Below are positions 13,881-14,848 of a stretch of DNA of 14,848 bases, in pieces (the first letter of the stretch is position 1; each line of letters starts with the position of its first letter). This DNA comes from JACZSB01 sp965372015 (GTDB lineage Bacteria; Fidelibacterota; Marinisomatia; SCGC-AAA003-L08; TS1B11). The notes below the pieces were generated by a model. It was not told where the DNA came from. It saw only the letters and a program-made list of their open reading frames with translations, and searched no databases. The stretch is taken from positions 1 to 14,848 of the forward strand of contig CBDVAP010000065.1 of NCBI GenBank assembly GCA_965372015.1, given 5' to 3'. Both the position numbers and the translations under genes were made by a program.

Positions 13881-13958
13881 ATGTAAGAGGTGCTTTCGAT
13901 GGGGAGAAAACAAAACCTTGGAGAAACGGGCTGCCTCGTTTAGTTTCGGCCTGATACT

Positions 13959-13987
13959 TTCACATTATTCCGGCAACCAGGTATAAT
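13959..13987 (+). promoter_or_regulatory. Sigma70-type promoter for the membrane protein gene
   Basis: TTCACA at 13959-13964 (five of six -35 bases) is followed after exactly 17 bases by TATAAT at 13982-13987 (full -10 consensus). Transcription would begin near 13994, about 20 bases before the ATG at 14015. This is the best promoter in the window. Confidence 0.7.
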
Positions 13988-14014
13988 CATAATTCAATAC
14001 GAAAGAACTTGACC

Positions 14015-14467
14015 ATGTTCTCCACCGCCCGGTACTTCATCAAAACCGCCTTTTTCTTCTTTATCCTGGGCCTGCTGGCCGGGCTTTACCTGTACGCCGC
14101 CCAAGTTTTTGGGTGGGTGGCGCCATACACTCTGGCCGCGGCCCATACCCACGTGCTGCTGATGGGCGGGATGCTGATGATGATCCTGGGGGTGGCCGTT
14201 TGGTTCTTCCCCCGGCCGACCAAGGAGGACAGCAAGTACAAACCGGGGGTAATTCTGGGACTTTATTGGCTTTTCAGCGCCAGTACCCTCCTGCGCTTTG
14301 TCGCCGAGGTAATATCCGGTTTTCCCGGCTACCAGGGGCTGCGGCTGGCGGGCTTTAGCATGTCCATCCTGCAGGTTGGGGCGACCGTGGGGTTGGTCTA
14401 TTCCATCTGGGGACGCATCCGGCCGGTCGGTAGCCAGCTGCGGGAGAAGAAAGGGGAAGTGTTTTAG
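14015..14467 (+). CDS. Four-helix membrane protein resembling heme-copper oxidase subunit I
   Basis: The protein has 150 residues and four predicted membrane helices: about 10-30, 38-66, 77-99 and 108-132. Helix 2 carries AAAHTHVLLMGGMLMMILGV with His44 and His46, followed by WFFPRP; this resembles helix II of CcoN/NorB-type heme-copper oxidases (H-x-H...G...G...PR), where a His binds heme. A full subunit I has 12 or more helices and further His ligands that are absent here, so this is not an oxidase by itself. It may be a small heme-binding or sensor protein of the COX1-like fold; heme binding is inference. The ATG at 14015 is chosen over an in-frame TTG at 14009; GAAAG at 14001-14005 is a modest ribosome binding site. 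It has its own promoter and is divergent from the operon. Confidence 0.75.
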   Translation: MFSTARYFIKTAFFFFILGLLAGLYLYAAQVFGWVAPYTLAAAHTHVLLMGGMLMMILGVAVWFFPRPTKEDSKYKPGVILGLYWLFSASTLLRFVAEVISGFPGYQGLRLAGFSMSILQVGATVGLVYSIWGRIRPVGSQLREKKGEVF

Positions 14468-14506
14468 ATTTTCAGCCCCTCCTTCCTCACCCAAAGCCTC
14501 CCTGCT

Positions 14507-14611
14507 TATAATACAATATTAAAATAATACGATATTGTAATATATCCCTGCTGTATTGGGTAATATACTTGTATATTCACGCGGATATAGTTAATATTAA
14601 GTACTAATATT
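14507..14611. promoter_or_regulatory. AT-rich spacer with three inverted repeats upstream of a lipoprotein gene
   Basis: Three perfect inverted repeats follow each other: TACAATAT (14512-14519) with ATATTGTA (14532-14539); AATATAC (14562-14568) with GTATATT (14571-14577); AATATTA (14593-14599) with TAATATT (14605-14611). TATAAT at 14507-14512 could be a -10 but lacks a good -35. The stretch is strikingly AT-rich against its neighbours. It may hold regulator sites and the promoter of the gene at 14658. Low base complexity makes chance repeats likelier here. Confidence 0.4.
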
Positions 14612-14657
14612 TCTAAGGTGACACACTTATTTGATGGATTAGGTACTGGTACAGAAG

Positions 14658-14848
14658 ATGTCAATCAAAAAGCGCGTGAATCTATCCAAACACCTCCTCT
14701 GCCTTAGACCATACCTCCGGCTATCGTTTGACCTGGTCAAAACAGCAACTGTGGTCGCTCTGCTGTTATCCTTCCACGCCTGTAGCAAGAATCCAACCCG
14801 ATCAGATCCTCCAGATCCCTTAAATAAAATATTGTTTATTTCTATCAC
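14658..14848 (+). CDS. Lipoprotein, 5' end only, cut by window edge
   Basis: An open frame from ATG 14658 runs to the window end without a stop and encodes 63 residues so far. After a long basic start (SIKKRVNLSK) comes a hydrophobic segment (TATVVALLLSFHA) ending in Cys42, then a Ser/Pro/Asp-rich linker (SKNPTRSDPPDP) typical of mature lipoproteins. The last residues NKILFISI resemble the first strand of TolB/PD40-type beta-propeller proteins (NKIxFxS...), but too little is visible to name it. GAAG before the ATG is a weak ribosome binding site, and the n-region is unusually long. A minus-strand frame across the same bases has no family features and is taken as a shadow. Confidence 0.6.
   Translation, partial: MSIKKRVNLSKHLLCLRPYLRLSFDLVKTATVVALLLSFHACSKNPTRSDPPDPLNKILFISI

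Noticed and set aside
13899..13943. 14-codon plus-strand frame (MGRKQNLGETGCLV) with AAGAGG upstream
   Set aside because: It has a plausible ribosome binding site, but it lies before the clear promoter of the next gene and has no leader-peptide character.
14639..14848. Minus-strand frame at the window end
   Set aside because: Opposite a plus-strand lipoprotein signal; Arg/Ser-rich with no recognisable feature.
1..14848. CRISPR arrays, tRNA or rRNA genes, transposases, phage or toxin-antitoxin genes
   Set aside because: None seen by reading both strands; the repeats present are short palindromes without regular spacers.

Overview
The window looks like chromosomal DNA of an uncultured bacterium of the Fibrobacterota-Chlorobiota-Bacteroidota superphylum or a neighbour (Marinimicrobia, Calditrichota or KSB1 type). 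The evidence is a large secreted protein with a C-terminal type IX secretion sorting domain (YPNPFNP...), several lipoproteins, a Big_5-type Ig-like lipoprotein with a GPSGGP N-terminus, and a paralogous EF-G of the EF-G-2 type. The phylum assignment is inference from protein style; there is no rRNA or other marker here. No prophage, transposase, CRISPR array, tRNA or rRNA gene was seen.

Layout. Positions 1-332 hold no gene and are dense in inverted repeats. A 935-residue T9SS-type secreted repeat protein follows on the minus strand (333-3140); a second, diverged copy of the repeat found at its 3' side lies upstream of it (3250-3345). Then come two plus-strand genes, a dodecin (3437-3652) and a lipoprotein-like nucleotide pyrophosphatase/phosphodiesterase (3920-5170). 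A perfect 20-bp palindrome separates the latter from a convergent minus-strand gene cluster.

The minus-strand cluster (13748 down to 5242) has six tightly spaced genes. In transcription order they are an Ig-like lipoprotein, mannose-1-phosphate guanylyltransferase, a 97-residue protein I do not recognise, an EF-G-2-like GTPase, a HIT-family Ap4A phosphorylase-like enzyme and a two-domain M16 peptidase lipoprotein. Spacings of about 0, 3, 46, 6 and 61 bases suggest one operon that mixes envelope/glycan supply (GDP-mannose), translation-like GTPase and nucleotide functions, and extracytoplasmic proteolysis.

Divergent to the operon is a 150-residue four-helix membrane protein resembling a fragment of heme-copper oxidase subunit I (14015-14467), with a good sigma70-type promoter. 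An AT-rich spacer with three inverted repeats follows, then the start of a further lipoprotein gene (14658 to the window edge).

Most of the window is ordinary housekeeping or envelope content. I found no convincing new multi-gene system. The points most worth a second look are residue substitutions at key sites (Asn for a zinc-ligand Asp in the phosphodiesterase; NMLD for NKxD and Tyr for the switch II His in the EF-G paralogue; no flavin-stacking Trp/Gln in the dodecin), 14 evenly spaced blade-like repeats in the secreted protein, the stand-alone oxidase-like membrane protein, the unknown 97-residue protein, and several families of small palindromic intergenic repeats.
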